Notes under the pieces: generated by a model
What the model was told of the DNA's origin: nothing
Database searches by the model: none
The model's input: only the letters and a program-made list of their open reading frames with translations
In this document: one piece after another, positions 54,067 to 62,859 of the stretch
How positions within the stretch are numbered: the stretch's first letter is position 1
Layout: every line of letters starts with the position of its first letter
Assembly (NCBI GenBank): GCA_963695985.1
Contig: CAVOIC010000011.1
Span: 434,001-498,000, forward strand
Direction of reading: 5' to 3'
Source of the DNA: DATBVX01 sp963695985
GTDB taxonomy: Bacteria > Pseudomonadota > Gammaproteobacteria > Steroidobacterales > Steroidobacteraceae
Length of the DNA: 64,000 nucleotides
Position numbers and translations under genes: made by a program

Positions 54067-54735
54067 TTACATGCGTGGTTCCGTGTGACTCGTAAACCAT
54101 GCCGCGGAAAGCGACGCAACCTGCTCGAGCGCGCCTGGCTCGGCAAACAGGTGGGTTGCTCCCGGGACGATTTCCAGTTGCGCCTCACAGGTTAACTGTG
54201 CGAGTGCCTTGCGGTTGAGCGCCAATACCTCGCGGTCATCGCCACCGACGATGAGGAGCGTTGCGGCGCGCACCTGAGCAAGGGCGGAGCCCGCCAGATC
54301 CGGCCGGCCGCCGCGTGAAACGACGGCCGCGATCGTCGGAATGCGCGCGGCGGCAGCCAGTGCCGCGGCCGCGCCGGTGCTCGCGCCAAAGTAGCCGACT
54401 GCGAGGCCTTCGAGGCGTTGCTGCTTGAGCGTCCACATCGTCGCGGTGACCAACCGGTTCGTCAGCAGGGGAATGTCGAAGCGCAGTTCTGCGGTCAGCG
54501 CATCGATCTGCTCTTCTTTCTCTGTCAGCAGGTCGAACAGCAGCGTGGCGAGACCAGCCTGCCCGAGGCGCTCGGCGACGTAGGTATTGCGCGGGCTCAG
54601 TCGGCCGCTGCCACTGCCGTGCGCGAACAGCACGAGTGCACTCGCATTGGGCGGCAAGCGAAGCAAGCCCTGCAACCTGACCGCCTCCACATTGAGGGAG
54701 ACCTCTTCAGGGTGCGAATTCGACGTGGCGCGCAC
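54067..54735 (-). CDS. Dienelactone-hydrolase-like alpha/beta hydrolase
   Basis: A 222-residue alpha/beta hydrolase. The nucleophile motif GASTG (GYFGASTGAAAA), the acid in VGGDDREVL and the histidine in PGATHLFAEPG form the expected triad order. An N-terminal FAHGSGSGRLSPRN oxyanion region matches the family often found fused to or beside phosphoribosyltransferases. The substrate is unknown. It converges with the CocE/NonD gene, only nine bases apart, and is intact although it lies inside the damaged region. Confidence 0.88.
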   Translation of the reverse strand: MRATSNSHPEEVSLNVEAVRLQGLLRLPPNASALVLFAHGSGSGRLSPRNTYVAERLGQAGLATLLFDLLTEKEEQIDALTAELRFDIPLLTNRLVTATMWTLKQQRLEGLAVGYFGASTGAAAALAAAARIPTIAAVVSRGGRPDLAGSALAQVRAATLLIVGGDDREVLALNRKALAQLTCEAQLEIVPGATHLFAEPGALEQVASLSAAWFTSHTEPRM

Positions 54736-54828
54736 GGCATCAAATTACGCGGGAGCCGCTCCCGCGAGTCCATATGTAGAAGTGCGGAATTGCGCGGCGG
54801 CTGTTCCTGACGAAGGCTTGGGTATGGT

Positions 54829-55911
54829 ATGAGTCTGACCAACCGGCACGATACACCATTTCCAGCGACGACGTCTGCACCGGCCGCGGCATCGATCGTC
54901 CGCCTCAGCGGCGAGCGCATCTTGCGGTCCTGGATGAGCGTTCGGCCGAGCGCTATGTCGACTGGCGGATCAGGCCGCGGATCGATTGAGGAGTCCCGTC
55001 GGGTTCGCATACGTTGGGTGCCGCGCTGCCCGCGTCGAACGGCGGGCCCTGATCGCGCGATCGTGCAAACCAGACGCGCCGTGACGGCGCGAGTCAGAAT
55101 GCGTGGCGCGGCAAGGAGATTCACTAGGGCGCGAGCATCCGGCGAATGTCTCTGTCTCATCGGCCACGGTCAACTGCGCGTGCGCGAACAATCATGTGAG
55201 GACTGGGGCGGCAAGGTTGATGAGACCGTGCACGCTGTGAATGCCGGGATCGACCGCCAGGGCTGGACGCCAGCGGCGGAGGCGGCGTCGCCCGCCGTCG
55301 TGGATACGATTCCATGGCAAACGCGTGCAGCATGTATCATTCGGCAGGAAAACGCGGACGTCCTTGCATGGCGCGCCCGGCGCAGCGCGCGGGCGTCAAC
55401 GCTGCGAAGCTCTATCCGAGCTCACGTCGATGCGGTCGTGGCGGAATCGGATTGACAGCGTGCCGGAGCTATGGTGATCGTCTCGCTCACTAGGGGCCAA
55501 ACTGGGACGTCGATATTCCAGCCGAGGAACGCCTCATCGCGCACGAGCTGCTGATCGGCCGGCGCCGATCTCGTGATGGCCATCCTCGCATCACATCAAG
55601 GGCATCGAAGTTCATCGCGACAAGCTGATCCTCTATGGCTGCGGCGATTTACTCAACGACTATGAGGGCAATCGGCGGATATCGAAGGCCTATCACGGGG
55701 ATCTAGCCCTCAGTATTTCCCGACGCTGGATGCCGGGAGCGGGCGGCTGCGCGAGCTCGTCATGACCCCGACCGTACGCGCCGATTCCGCGTTAATCTCG
55801 CTGACTCGGAACAGACGGACTGGCGGTGTCGCGACACTGAATCGCGAGGGACGAAAACCCGACACGTTCGGTGACGAGACCCGACTGGCACGCTCCGGCG
55901 CGCTGGAGTGA
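54829..55911 (+). pseudogene. Frameshifted CapA (poly-gamma-glutamate synthesis)-family gene
   Basis: Pieces of a CapA-type metallophosphatase-fold protein appear in order but in different frames: DDVCTGRGID near 54885, NWDVDIPAEERLIAHELL near 55505, a block with HHIKGIEVHRDKLILYGCGD (~55590-55650), DYEG followed by AYHGDLAL, RFRVNLADSEQTDW near 55775, and TLNREGRK near 55840. At least six frame changes and several in-frame stops prevent translation. The family's intact length is ~360 residues, which fits the span. Either a decayed gene or a stretch of poor sequence. Confidence 0.75.
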
Positions 55912-55929
55912 GCCATGGGGTAGCGTGAG

Positions 55930-56110
55930 ATGCCGTGGAGCTCCGACACGTTTCCTCCCGCATGGCGCATCGCCGCAGCGGGTGCGCGAGAGAGGCAATC
56001 GAGATTGCGAATGCGCTGCTCGCGGAAGGGTATGAAGAAGGCGGGCAATCCGCATCGCCATCGCCCAAGCCAAGCGATGGGCCGAAGCACGCGGAATCGA
56101 TCTGGAGTGA
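55930..56110 (+). pseudogene. Frameshifted small YdaT-like protein gene
   Basis: The ATG at 55930 opens MPWSSDTFPPAW. After a frame change it continues AREAIEIANALLAEGYEEG, and after another, AIAQAKRWAEARGIDLE and a stop. Together these match a widespread ~60-75-residue protein family of unknown function (MPW start, AIEIANALLEEG core). Two or three single-base errors separate the pieces. Confidence 0.65.
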
Positions 56111-56140
56111 GCGAACCAAAGTCTGCACAGGAGATACAAC

Positions 56141-56402
56141 ATGGCTCAGCAAACACGATCCGGACCGACCCACAGCGGGTCCGCTGAGCGGCGACGAGCT
56201 TGCGGATGGATGAGCAGTTCGACGAGTGTGATGCCGATGGCAATCAGCGCAGTAGATTTCACGGAGTTCTTACAGCTCCTCGAACCTTGGTACGTGCCGC
56301 TCGCAACGGCGGGCCAGATTCGACGCGATCGACGCCAATCATGATGGCGCCATCGACCGGCGCGAATTCATGGAATGGTGGCGCGGCGCTAGAGCTCGGT
56401 GA
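56141..56402 (+). pseudogene. Frameshifted EF-hand protein gene
   Basis: Two canonical calcium loops are readable: DADGNQR followed after a frame change by DFTEFLQLLE (near 56215-56280), and DANHDGAIDRREF (near 56330-56370), then MEWWRGARAR and a stop. At least two frame changes separate the start from the second EF-hand. The intact protein would be a small (~75-85 residues) calmodulin-like bacterial EF-hand protein. Confidence 0.7.
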
Positions 56403-56462
56403 GATTGGAGCGAGCCGCCAGCGGCACGCGCGAGATTGAATGAGCTGCAGGATCTGCTTGAG

Positions 56463-56864
56463 CTACTTCACCTGCACGGTGCGCAGGTATTCCACCAGCT
56501 GATCGATGAGCTCCTCGACCTGCTTGTGCTTGTCTGGACTTTCGGGGCTTGCGACGTAAAGCTCAACTCCCCACACGGGCATCTGCCGCGTACCGTGCGT
56601 GCCTTCCCCGCCGCGACCGTCGATGATCTTGCGGACCTCGTCGGCGGGATAGACCCCGCCACTGCGCTTTGCGAGTTGCGTCAGATCAGGTGGGGCAACC
56701 TTGAAATACGATGCCACCGGCCCATCGCCTTTGGCCTGCTCACCGTGGCAAGCAGCGCAGAAGCGGTAATAGAGCTGCTTGCCGGGAAGGTCTTTCGCCG
56801 AAGCGAGCGCAAACGGTGCCAGCGCCAAAAGGCTCCCGAGCATCATGCATCGCTGCGCAGACAT
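56463..56864 (-). CDS. Periplasmic c-type cytochrome (single heme)
   Basis: 133 residues from the ATG at 56864; the signal peptide MSAQRCMMLGSLLALAPF ends near residue 23. Heme binding is by CAACH at residues 36-40, and the axial Met is probably M95 in TRQMPVWG. The class I small cytochrome fold is likely. The electron partner is unknown. It could serve the neighbouring redox enzymes or, speculatively, a VAO-family dehydrogenase 45 kb away. Confidence 0.92.
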   Translation of the reverse strand: MSAQRCMMLGSLLALAPFALASAKDLPGKQLYYRFCAACHGEQAKGDGPVASYFKVAPPDLTQLAKRSGGVYPADEVRKIIDGRGGEGTHGTRQMPVWGVELYVASPESPDKHKQVEELIDQLVEYLRTVQVK

Positions 56865-56923
56865 CAATCGGCGTCCTCCGTGGGTCGTGTTGTCCAGCAG
56901 CTTTTCGCAAAGCGGGCCGTGGG

Positions 56924-57865
56924 TCAACTGTCAGGGCGTCCCAGGCTGGGAACAACCGTTTGCCGAAGAATCGTCGCTTTGCCTCGAGAATCCCTTCGCG
57001 ACCCGATCGTCAGGCTGCCCGAGGCCAGCGCGGTGCCGAGCAGAATGACCGTGCACGCCGCTACCATGCTCACAGTGATCGCTTCATTGAGAAAGAGCGA
57101 GCCCCAGAGCATTCCGAACACCGGGATGAGATAGGTCACCGTGATCGTCTTTGCCGCTCCAATACGGGCGATCAGGCGAAAATAGAAGATGTATGCCACG
57201 CCTGTGCACAGGATTCCAAGCGCGATGACGCACAGCCAGCTCTTCAGCGAAGGCCCTGCGCTCGGCCAGTTCATAGCCGCGGGCGGAAGCAGCAGAAGCG
57301 CCGCGGCAATCTGACTGCCGGCCGCCGCGGCAAGCGACGGCACCCCGCCGAGTTTCCTCTTGGTGAAGTTGACGCCGAGACCGTAGGAGAGAGCTGCACC
57401 GAGCGCTGCAAGTATCGCGAGGGTAATGCCATGTCCGTGGAAGGAAATCTTGTCCCAGGCCAACAGCAGCACGCCGGCGAAGCCGACTGCGAGCCCGATG
57501 ATGCGGTGAGCGGTCAGCCTGTCCTTGAGCCAGCCATAGGCGACGAGTGCGCCGAAGAGCGGGGTGCTCGCATTGAGCACAGCCGCTGTACCCGCAGTGA
57601 TAAAGACCGTGGCGTATGCAATGCCCACGAAGGGGAGTGCGCAGTTGAAGAGGCCCGCGATGCTCACTGGCACGAGTGCGCCGTTGAGCCCGCTGAATCC
57701 GCCGCGCCATGCCAGGACCACAGCAAGAAACAGCGCTCCTATCGCGACCCGGATTTCAGCCAGCGCAAACGAGCCGAACTCTGGGGCGGCAATACGCATG
57801 AAGAGAAAGGAAGCACCCCAGATGACGGCGAGAAGGAGCAGTTCCATGCGATCGCGATTGTCCAT
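56924..57865 (-). CDS. EamA-family DMT transporter
   Basis: 313 residues with ten helices in two EamA repeats (AVIWGASFLFMRIA; GTAAVLNASTPLFGALVAY; VTYLIPVFGMLWGSLFLNEAI). The ATG at 57865 (MDNRDRMELL) is chosen because residues before it in the longer frame are soluble and implausible. It exports unknown metabolites. It is not closely similar to the DMT protein at 45171. Confidence 0.9.
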   Translation of the reverse strand: MDNRDRMELLLLAVIWGASFLFMRIAAPEFGSFALAEIRVAIGALFLAVVLAWRGGFSGLNGALVPVSIAGLFNCALPFVGIAYATVFITAGTAAVLNASTPLFGALVAYGWLKDRLTAHRIIGLAVGFAGVLLLAWDKISFHGHGITLAILAALGAALSYGLGVNFTKRKLGGVPSLAAAAGSQIAAALLLLPPAAMNWPSAGPSLKSWLCVIALGILCTGVAYIFYFRLIARIGAAKTITVTYLIPVFGMLWGSLFLNEAITVSMVAACTVILLGTALASGSLTIGSRRDSRGKATILRQTVVPSLGRPDS

Positions 57866-58007
57866 GCTGGCACCTGAAAGAAATGGCCTGGCGGGGCCGT
57901 ACTGCTCGGACCGAAAACGCGCTCCGTAGGCCTGCGCACTATCGGTCGATCGAGCTAGTCCAGCAAACGCATTACTTGAAGTCGTGTTAAGCGGGAGTGT
58001 CTTGTGT

Positions 58008-59306
58008 TCAGCCGACGGCGCGCATTGCACTTCGGCTCGCGCAGTCGCGCAGATACGCCGCCAGATGGGCGCCCAGGTCACGCACGTCATCTTCAGCGCC
58101 ATGCATGAAGCTCGATTTCCGCCGGCGCATGAAGTTGAGGCCGAGCACGTACAGGCCGGGCACATCGACGATGCCGCCGTCATGGCGCAGTCGGCCTTTG
58201 CGGTCGAGTGCCGGCACGTGCAGCCATCCGTAATCCGGCCGAAAGCCGGTTGCCCAGATGACGGTGCCGATTCGTCCGCTCGTCAGATCGAGGCTCAAGC
58301 GCGGCGCCTCTGCAACGCGAGTCGACGCAAACCGCTCGGGCGCGGCCACCTCGCCGCTCTTGCCGTTCTGCTCGGCCCAGGCGTCGATCGTCTGGAGCAG
58401 TCGTCCGAGCTTCAGATCAGCCATTGCGCAATGACTGGGTAAAGATCCGGAGAACTGTGCTTTGCCGTCGCTGACGCCGACGAGGCGGCCGACGATGTCG
58501 ACGCCGCGCTCGGTCAGCGAATTCAGGTCGAGCGTCGAGCGCTGTGGCGTGCCGATCAATTGCGGCGATGGCACGCGTCGCGCTCTGACGATGTCGTCGA
58601 CCTGGTCGTAGCGCTCATCTAGAATTCCGACAGCCTCGAGCCACCATTGAATGTCCAGGCCGCGATAGACGCGCGGCATCCGGATGTGCTCGCCGACGGC
58701 GAGCGTCACGTGTCTTCCCGAACGATGAATCTCATCGGCAAGCTGCAACCCCGTCGCCGAGGCGCCGACGACGAGCACACCGCGGTCGTCGAGTTGGCCC
58801 GGATTGCGATAATCCTTGGGGGTCAAAGTCTGCAGCGACTTGGGCAGGGCGGTGGCGAACGACGGCACGGCCGGAACGTTGTGTGCGCCGCTCGCGATAA
58901 CGACGGCGCGGCACCGCCACTGGCCGTGGTCGGTCACGACGCGGTAGCCGTCGTCGACCGCGCTGACCGATGTCACGGTCGTGCCGGTGTGCACCGGTGC
59001 GCCGATGGTTCTCGCAAACCCCTCGATGAACTCGACCACTTCCGGCGCCGTCATATAGCCGTGCGGATCGGCGCCGGTGTAGCGGTATCCGGGCAGACGG
59101 CTCTGCCAGTTCGGCGTCAGCAGCCGCAACGAATCCCAGCGCTCGTGCCGCCAGGAATTGGCGATCTCGCTGCGCTCGAGTACGACGTGATCGATAGAGC
59201 CCTCTGACAGGCAGCGGCTCATCGCGAGCCCCGCATGGCCGGCACCGATGACGACGACGTCAACGGTGCCGCCGAGCGGATAGCGTCGCTGAGCGACGCG
59301 AATCAT
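58008..59306 (-). CDS. Flavin-containing monooxygenase-like FAD/NAD(P) oxidoreductase
   Basis: A 432-residue protein with two Rossmann motifs: VVVIGAGHAGLAMSRCL near residue 17 (FAD) and GVLVVGASATGLQLADEI near residue 175 (NADPH). ERSEIANSWRHERWDSLRLLTPNW between them resembles the CzcO/FMO family, and ATGFRPDYGWLHVP marks the C-terminal FAD contact. Probable N- or Baeyer-Villiger-type oxygenation; substrate unknown. Its start overlaps the stop of the OsmC gene by four bases, so the two form an operon. Confidence 0.9.
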   Translation of the reverse strand: MIRVAQRRYPLGGTVDVVVIGAGHAGLAMSRCLSEGSIDHVVLERSEIANSWRHERWDSLRLLTPNWQSRLPGYRYTGADPHGYMTAPEVVEFIEGFARTIGAPVHTGTTVTSVSAVDDGYRVVTDHGQWRCRAVVIASGAHNVPAVPSFATALPKSLQTLTPKDYRNPGQLDDRGVLVVGASATGLQLADEIHRSGRHVTLAVGEHIRMPRVYRGLDIQWWLEAVGILDERYDQVDDIVRARRVPSPQLIGTPQRSTLDLNSLTERGVDIVGRLVGVSDGKAQFSGSLPSHCAMADLKLGRLLQTIDAWAEQNGKSGEVAAPERFASTRVAEAPRLSLDLTSGRIGTVIWATGFRPDYGWLHVPALDRKGRLRHDGGIVDVPGLYVLGLNFMRRRKSSFMHGAEDDVRDLGAHLAAYLRDCASRSAMRAVG

Positions 59307-59863
59307 CTGACCTCTACCGCGACATGGGTCGGATTGGTAACGATGTCGAAGACGGCCGAGCGCCTCTGCGACTGAGCGACCAATGCGGCGATCTCCTCTT
59401 TCGAAGCATCGGCATCGATTTCGAACACGACTTTGATACCGTCGAAACCGTTGCGCACCTCGCTATCGATGCCGAGGATCCCTTGTATGTCCATGCCGGC
59501 TTCGAGCGTGGCCTTGACCGAGCGCAGCTGAATCGACCGATTCTGCGCCACAGCCGCGATACCGGCCGTCAGACAGGACGCCAGACCGACGAGCACATAC
59601 TCGACCGGCGTTGCACCCTTGTCCTCGGACGCGAAGATCTCCGGATGGTCGGCGTCGTAGCTGAACTCGGTCTTGTGCGATTGCTCTGTGCCGAGGCCGA
59701 AGTAGCCCCGCACCATTGAACGGCTGTGCGTGCCATTGATCCAGCTGCAAGTGGCGCGCCACTTGAAGCGGGCCGCTTCCGGCGCTTCGGTAAGAGCCTG
59801 GCGGGCGCCGAGCAGCGCCTCGACGTTGACGCCGTTGTCGACTTTGACTGCAGTCACCTTCAT
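59303..59863 (-). CDS. OsmC-family peroxiredoxin-like protein
   Basis: 186 residues from the ATG at 59863, which has GGGGGA at the right distance; a second ATG at 59878 is less well placed. The OsmC core VEYVLVGLASCLTAGIA contains the reactive Cys at residue 97, and the other family Cys is probably C39. OsmC/Ohr proteins reduce organic hydroperoxides with thiols. First gene of a two-gene operon with the FMO-like enzyme, so detoxification of oxidised organics is plausible. Confidence 0.9.
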   Translation of the reverse strand: MKVTAVKVDNGVNVEALLGARQALTEAPEAARFKWRATCSWINGTHSRSMVRGYFGLGTEQSHKTEFSYDADHPEIFASEDKGATPVEYVLVGLASCLTAGIAAVAQNRSIQLRSVKATLEAGMDIQGILGIDSEVRNGFDGIKVVFEIDADASKEEIAALVAQSQRRSAVFDIVTNPTHVAVEVR

Positions 59864-60049
59864 TTCGTTTTCCCCCATCAGCGTGTGTATAGGACCGGTC
59901 GATGACCGGCGACCGCGAGAGGCTGCGCCCGGTTCGTTAGATCCAGCGTGGGAGCGAGCGTGGAAATTTGAAAAACCACGCTGGTTTCCACGGTCGGCCG
60001 GCAGAATGCCCATCGAAGCTGGGAAAGTACGGTTCGGGGAGACATACAG

Positions 60050-60133
60050 ATGGCGCGCTACACGAACATCCTGGAAACGATCGGCAATACGCCCTTGGTC
60101 AAGCTGAACAGGCTTGCGCCGGCCCGAGCATAG
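60050..60133 (+). pseudogene. cysK: N-terminal relic of a cysteine synthase gene
   Basis: A ribosome-binding site (GGGGAGA) precedes an ATG whose 27 codons read MARYTNILETIGNTPLVKLN and then RLAPARA and a stop. This is the unmistakable N-terminus of a cysteine synthase (CysK/CysM type, ~300+ residues normally). Everything after the first ~25 residues, including the PLP-binding lysine, is gone. The relic ends 10 bases before the AhpD-like gene, which may now use its promoter. Confidence 0.85.
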
Positions 60134-60143
60134 GAGAAGACCC

Positions 60144-60761
60144 ATGTCCTTCATCGAGACGATTCCGGCGTCTGACATCGATGATGACGTGCGCGCGATG
60201 TACGAACGACAGCAGGCGCACTACGGTTTCGTGCCGAACTACGCGAAGGTCTTTTGCTATCGACCGGAAATCATGCGCTTGTGGGCGCAGCTGCAGGCCG
60301 GCATCAAGCGTCACATGGACAAGAGGCGCACCGAGCTCCTGACGTTCATCGCGGCACACGAGTTGCGCAGCACCTTGTGCACGCTGGCGCATGGCCAGGC
60401 GCTCACCAAGTTCTTCTCCATGGAAGACGTTCAGGCAATGGCCAGGGGCGAAGCGCCGCCGTCGCTATCGGCAGCGGAGGCGGCGATGCTGGTGTTCGGC
60501 CGCAAAGTGGCGCGCGACGCGTCCGCCGTCACCGCCGCCGACGTTGAGCGGCTCAAGCAGCACGGTTTCACCGACGCGGAGATCTTCGATATGGTGGCGA
60601 CGGTCGCCGGGCGTGCGTTCTTTTCGAAAGTGGTCGAGGCGCTCGGCGTTGAGGCCGACGCGCCGTCTCGCGCCATGAATACTGGGTTCCGAGAGGCACT
60701 CACCGTCGGGCGACCGATCGATTTTCTCGAGCCGAAGCCGCTGGCGGAAGCAGCCAGCTGA
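60144..60761 (+). CDS. Carboxymuconolactone decarboxylase/AhpD-like (peroxidase-related) protein
   Basis: 205 residues from the ATG at 60144. The all-helical CMD/AhpD fold is recognisable in YGFVPNYAKVFCYRPEIM and ELLTFIAAHELRSTLCTLAHG. AhpD proteins use a CxxC-x3-H site; here only the second Cys (C79) and His (H83) remain and the first Cys is Ser, so disulfide reductase activity is doubtful. It sits behind the cysteine synthase relic. Confidence 0.85.
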   Translation: MSFIETIPASDIDDDVRAMYERQQAHYGFVPNYAKVFCYRPEIMRLWAQLQAGIKRHMDKRRTELLTFIAAHELRSTLCTLAHGQALTKFFSMEDVQAMARGEAPPSLSAAEAAMLVFGRKVARDASAVTAADVERLKQHGFTDAEIFDMVATVAGRAFFSKVVEALGVEADAPSRAMNTGFREALTVGRPIDFLEPKPLAEAAS

Positions 60762-60777
60762 TGTCGACCTCGTCTGG

Positions 60778-62805
60778 TCAGGCGAGTCCTATCAGCTTGG
60801 CGCCTCTGCTGAATAGGGCGGCACTGTGCGCATCGAAGTGGAAGGCTTTGAGGAAATCCGCAACTTGGTACCGCGGAGCCGTTCGGTGAATCAATGCGGC
60901 ATGGGCACGCGCCTCATCGAGTGAGCCGGCAAGCGCCAGACTCAAGGCGGCAATCGCATAGATATGTTGGTGCGCGTTTGGACGTGCAGCTGCCTTGACA
61001 GCCCAACGGGCGGCTTCCTCGAACTCGCCGAGACGCACCAGCGCCACGGCGCGTGAGGCGAGCATCGCGAACAGCAACGGGTCGAAGGGGCTTAGATTGC
61101 GCGAGTGATCGGAGGACGAGATGGCGGCGCGTGAATCGCCCGATTGCGAAAGCACGAATGCCAGCGCGTAGTGACCCAGGGCGAAGTTCGGACTCAGATC
61201 GATGGCCCGCTCGAGCTCGATCACGGACTGGTCATGGGCGCCGCGCAGCCACAACGCGCGGCCCATGGCCCAGTGTGCGGCGGGGTCGCGATCGTCGAGC
61301 ATGAGGCTGCGTCCCGCGGCTTCGAAAGCGCGGTCGATTTCAAGCTCACGCTTGGTCCAGTTCTGGAACGCGTTCTGAAAGTGCGTGAAGGACAGGCCGG
61401 CGTAGGCGCGCGCGAAGGTCGGATCGAGGTGCACCGCCGTCTCGAAAAAATGCTGAGCGCGCTCGTTGTCGGCCTTGTTGAACAGATACATGTGCCACAG
61501 GCCGCGATGGTGAGCCTCCCAGGCATCGAGCGAGTTCGGTGGTCGCAAGATCGCGCGGTTGCGCTCGATGGTCTCGATCTCGTTGGCGATGGAAGCCACG
61601 ATCCGGTTGCCGATCTCGTCGAGGATGAGGAATGCATCGTCTAACTTGTGGTTATAGATTTCCGCCCAGACGATGCGGGCGCTGCGCGTCTCGGACAGCT
61701 CGATGTTGATGGCGAGACGCTGGCCGTCGAGCCGCACCGATCCGCTCACGACGTAATCGACGTTGAGCATCCGGCCGGCTTCTTCCGGACCGATGCCTCG
61801 CTCGTGCAGCGCGAACACGGTTCCCTGGGCGATGACGAAGAGGCTCCGCAACTTGGCAAGCCGCGTGATGACGTCGTGGGCGAGGGCGTCGGCGACTCCG
61901 CCGCGGGCACCTGTCGCCGTGGACGCGTCGACGAACGGCATCACCGCGATGGAGGCGCGGCGCGCTGCAAGGCTGGCGCTGTCGTCACGGTTGCTGCCCG
62001 CTGCGATCGTCAATGGGGGAGCGGCGTCTCGGACGCGCAGCGGCCTGGTTGCTTGCGCTCTGGCTGACCGCCATGCGTCGCGAAGTGGAGTGCAATCGAG
62101 GCCCTCTGCTTCGAACAGCCGAACCGTCGCGGCCAGATGCTCTTCACCTTCGCGCATCCGGTCGCGCCGCGCGAGCGCAATCAGCAGGAGCTCGTGGACG
62201 TGCGGATCGAACGGCGCGATCTGAAGCCACTTTTCCAGGTAGGCGAACGCTTCCGTTTCGGAAACGCTCTTGACGAGATGCTCCAGGAGCGCGGCCTGAC
62301 AGCTGCGCAGTCGCCGCCGCTGGGCGGTGACCCAGCCGTCGAAGATCGGGCTGCGCTCGATCTCGAGGCCATCGAGGAAGTCTCCATTGAACAGCGCAGC
62401 GAGCGCTTGTTGCCGCTCCGGAGCGAGTGTGTGGATGCCCTGCTCAATCGCGCGGGTAACCTCGATCGCATCGACGAAGCAGTCCGACAGGTCGAGCTGG
62501 ATAGTGTCCTCGCGCGTGGAGACGCGTCGGCGGTCACGCTCATCCACGATGCCCCGGATCTTGCTCAGGCACCAACGCAGCTCGCCGCGTGGATCGTTGG
62601 GAACATCCCACAGCAGCTCGCAGAGCTGGCTTCTCGACACGGCGCGGGGCGCCAGCGCCAGATAGGCGAAGAGCGCGCGTACCTTGCGCGATGCCGGCAA
62701 CGCCAGCGCAACGCCGTCCCGGCTGATCGTCATGCGCCCGAGCATCCGCACCTGGATCGAGGGTTCCACAGGCGTTTCCACGCCGACTACCACGTTCGCC
62801 TCCAC
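60778..62805 (-). CDS. Soluble SARP/BTAD-type regulator with TolB-like and TPR domains
   Basis: A 675-residue protein. The N-terminus (~18-115) resembles an AfsR/SARP winged helix (VRMLGRMTISRDGVALALPASRKVRALFAYLAL, WDVPNDPRGELRWCLSKIR), and residues ~120-240 a BTAD helical domain. A TolB-like domain (SIAVMPFVDASTATGARGG, ~285-410) and TPR units follow. No membrane helix is seen, unlike the regulator at 7444. It is divergent from the methyltransferase gene at 62860 (54-base gap), its most likely target. Confidence 0.88.
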   Translation of the reverse strand: MEANVVVGVETPVEPSIQVRMLGRMTISRDGVALALPASRKVRALFAYLALAPRAVSRSQLCELLWDVPNDPRGELRWCLSKIRGIVDERDRRRVSTREDTIQLDLSDCFVDAIEVTRAIEQGIHTLAPERQQALAALFNGDFLDGLEIERSPIFDGWVTAQRRRLRSCQAALLEHLVKSVSETEAFAYLEKWLQIAPFDPHVHELLLIALARRDRMREGEEHLAATVRLFEAEGLDCTPLRDAWRSARAQATRPLRVRDAAPPLTIAAGSNRDDSASLAARRASIAVMPFVDASTATGARGGVADALAHDVITRLAKLRSLFVIAQGTVFALHERGIGPEEAGRMLNVDYVVSGSVRLDGQRLAINIELSETRSARIVWAEIYNHKLDDAFLILDEIGNRIVASIANEIETIERNRAILRPPNSLDAWEAHHRGLWHMYLFNKADNERAQHFFETAVHLDPTFARAYAGLSFTHFQNAFQNWTKRELEIDRAFEAAGRSLMLDDRDPAAHWAMGRALWLRGAHDQSVIELERAIDLSPNFALGHYALAFVLSQSGDSRAAISSSDHSRNLSPFDPLLFAMLASRAVALVRLGEFEEAARWAVKAAARPNAHQHIYAIAALSLALAGSLDEARAHAALIHRTAPRYQVADFLKAFHFDAHSAALFSRGAKLIGLA

Positions 62806-62859
62806 GTCTGGCCGCTACGGTTGCGCCCAGAACATCGCTTGACCACTCGGAGAATGAAC

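Noticed and set aside
62137..62853. Upstream extension of the methyltransferase frame
   Set aside because: Antisense to the BTAD regulator; the true start has a good ribosome-binding site at 62860.
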